Assembly (NCBI GenBank): GCA_036004445.1
Contig: DASYRL010000103.1
Coordinates: forward strand, 5,285-69,284
DNA: 64,000 nt
Reading direction: 5' to 3'
DNA from: DASXUC01 sp036004445
Lineage (GTDB): Bacteria > Sysuimicrobiota > Sysuimicrobiia > Sysuimicrobiales > Kaftiobacteriaceae
A program made the position numbers and the translations under genes. Of the stretch, positions 63,911 to 64,000 are shown one piece after another; positions within the stretch are counted from its first letter, which is position 1, and every line of letters begins with the position of its first letter. Under the pieces are notes generated by a model. It was not told the DNA's origin and did not search any database. It saw only the letters and a list, made by a program, of their open reading frames with translations.

Positions 63911-64000
63911 ATGGTCACGCATGCGCGGGTCAAGGAAGCGACCGGATGGACGCGGTGCCAGTGCTGCGGGAAGGCGATTCCACCCGTGGCGCAGCAGCAC
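63911..64000 (+). CDS. Partial ORF with a CxCC cluster (runs off the window)
   Basis: ATG at 63911 with GGAGG eight bases upstream opens 30 codons that continue past the end. The peptide contains WTRCQCCGKAIPPVAQQ, which looks like the first half of a zinc ribbon. Too short to assign. Confidence 0.5.
   Translation, partial: MVTHARVKEATGWTRCQCCGKAIPPVAQQH

Overview
The window is GC-rich, gene-dense DNA from what looks like an uncultured diderm bacterium of the Terrabacteria side of the tree. An outer-membrane TolC channel gene (55099-56448) argues for two membranes. Bacillota-like content and order (G5/3D cell-wall protein, rsmA, ispE and a PurR-type repressor in sequence at 46704-54325) and a GerMN-domain protein point towards Bacillota-related lineages. 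F420 genes (cofE, an NpdG-like reductase), a DRG-like TGS GTPase and a complete methylmalonyl pathway cluster fit phyla such as CSP1-3/Sysuimicrobiota, Armatimonadota or Chloroflexota relatives. That placement is inference. There is no phage, insertion sequence, CRISPR array or plasmid gene; this is a chromosomal core region.

Layout. 1-5.0 kb: end of a UPF0182 membrane protein, an NSAR/OSBS-type enolase-superfamily enzyme overlapping a GNAT gene, a tiny lysine-rich ORF with its own terminator, pncB and corA. 5.1-14.2 kb: a two-Cys peroxiredoxin, dinB with an AlkZ-like protein, a catalytic plus non-catalytic M16 protease pair, two F420 genes, a second enolase-superfamily enzyme, a GTPase and a VOC protein. 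14.5-24.6 kb: aquaporin, UPF0173 hydrolase, leucyl aminopeptidase, an OCD-family protein, a Nudix-methyltransferase fusion, YceI, M20 peptidase, tandem hot-dog thioesterase, COG2426 membrane protein and speD. 24.6-32.6 kb: a PAS-GAF-GAF-HD-GYP sensor, a kelch protein, a fused FAD/FeS oxidoreductase, an MFS exporter, a VOC protein and an Lrp-type RAM domain. 32.8-39.1 kb: thrB-thrC-MoaD/ThiS-like-ligA-GerMN and a protein ending in an Hfq-like Sm domain.

39.1-46.5 kb is the metabolic centrepiece: pccB, a GNAT, biotin carboxylase, biotin carrier, methylmalonyl-CoA mutase large subunit, MeaB and epimerase, i.e. propionyl-CoA to succinyl-CoA. The B12-binding small mutase subunit is not in the window. 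46.7-54.3 kb: cell-wall 3D protein, rsmA, aminotransferase, LCP protein, ispE, DUF1761, nucleotidyltransferase, purR. 54.4-60.6 kb: a TetR-controlled TolC/membrane-fusion/ABC efflux operon resembling ybhGFSR. 60.7-64 kb: HAD phosphatase, a PBP4-type carboxypeptidase of lower GC, an LPP20-like secreted protein, the initiator tRNA and a partial zinc-binding ORF.

The most unusual signal is not a gene. About seventeen gene borders carry short arrays of 7-9 bp units, many as two inverted arms around a short loop. The unit sequence is shared within a locus, both arms often matching closely, but differs between loci. Several arrays form the last codons of the upstream gene or lie right against the next start codon. 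I know of no named element matching this pattern. Other points of note are a 36-bp perfect palindrome ahead of the 3D protein gene, a probable CTG start on the biotin carboxylase, probable leaderless promoters (speD, perhaps ispE), a TetR operator on its own promoter, and a few other dispersed repeats.
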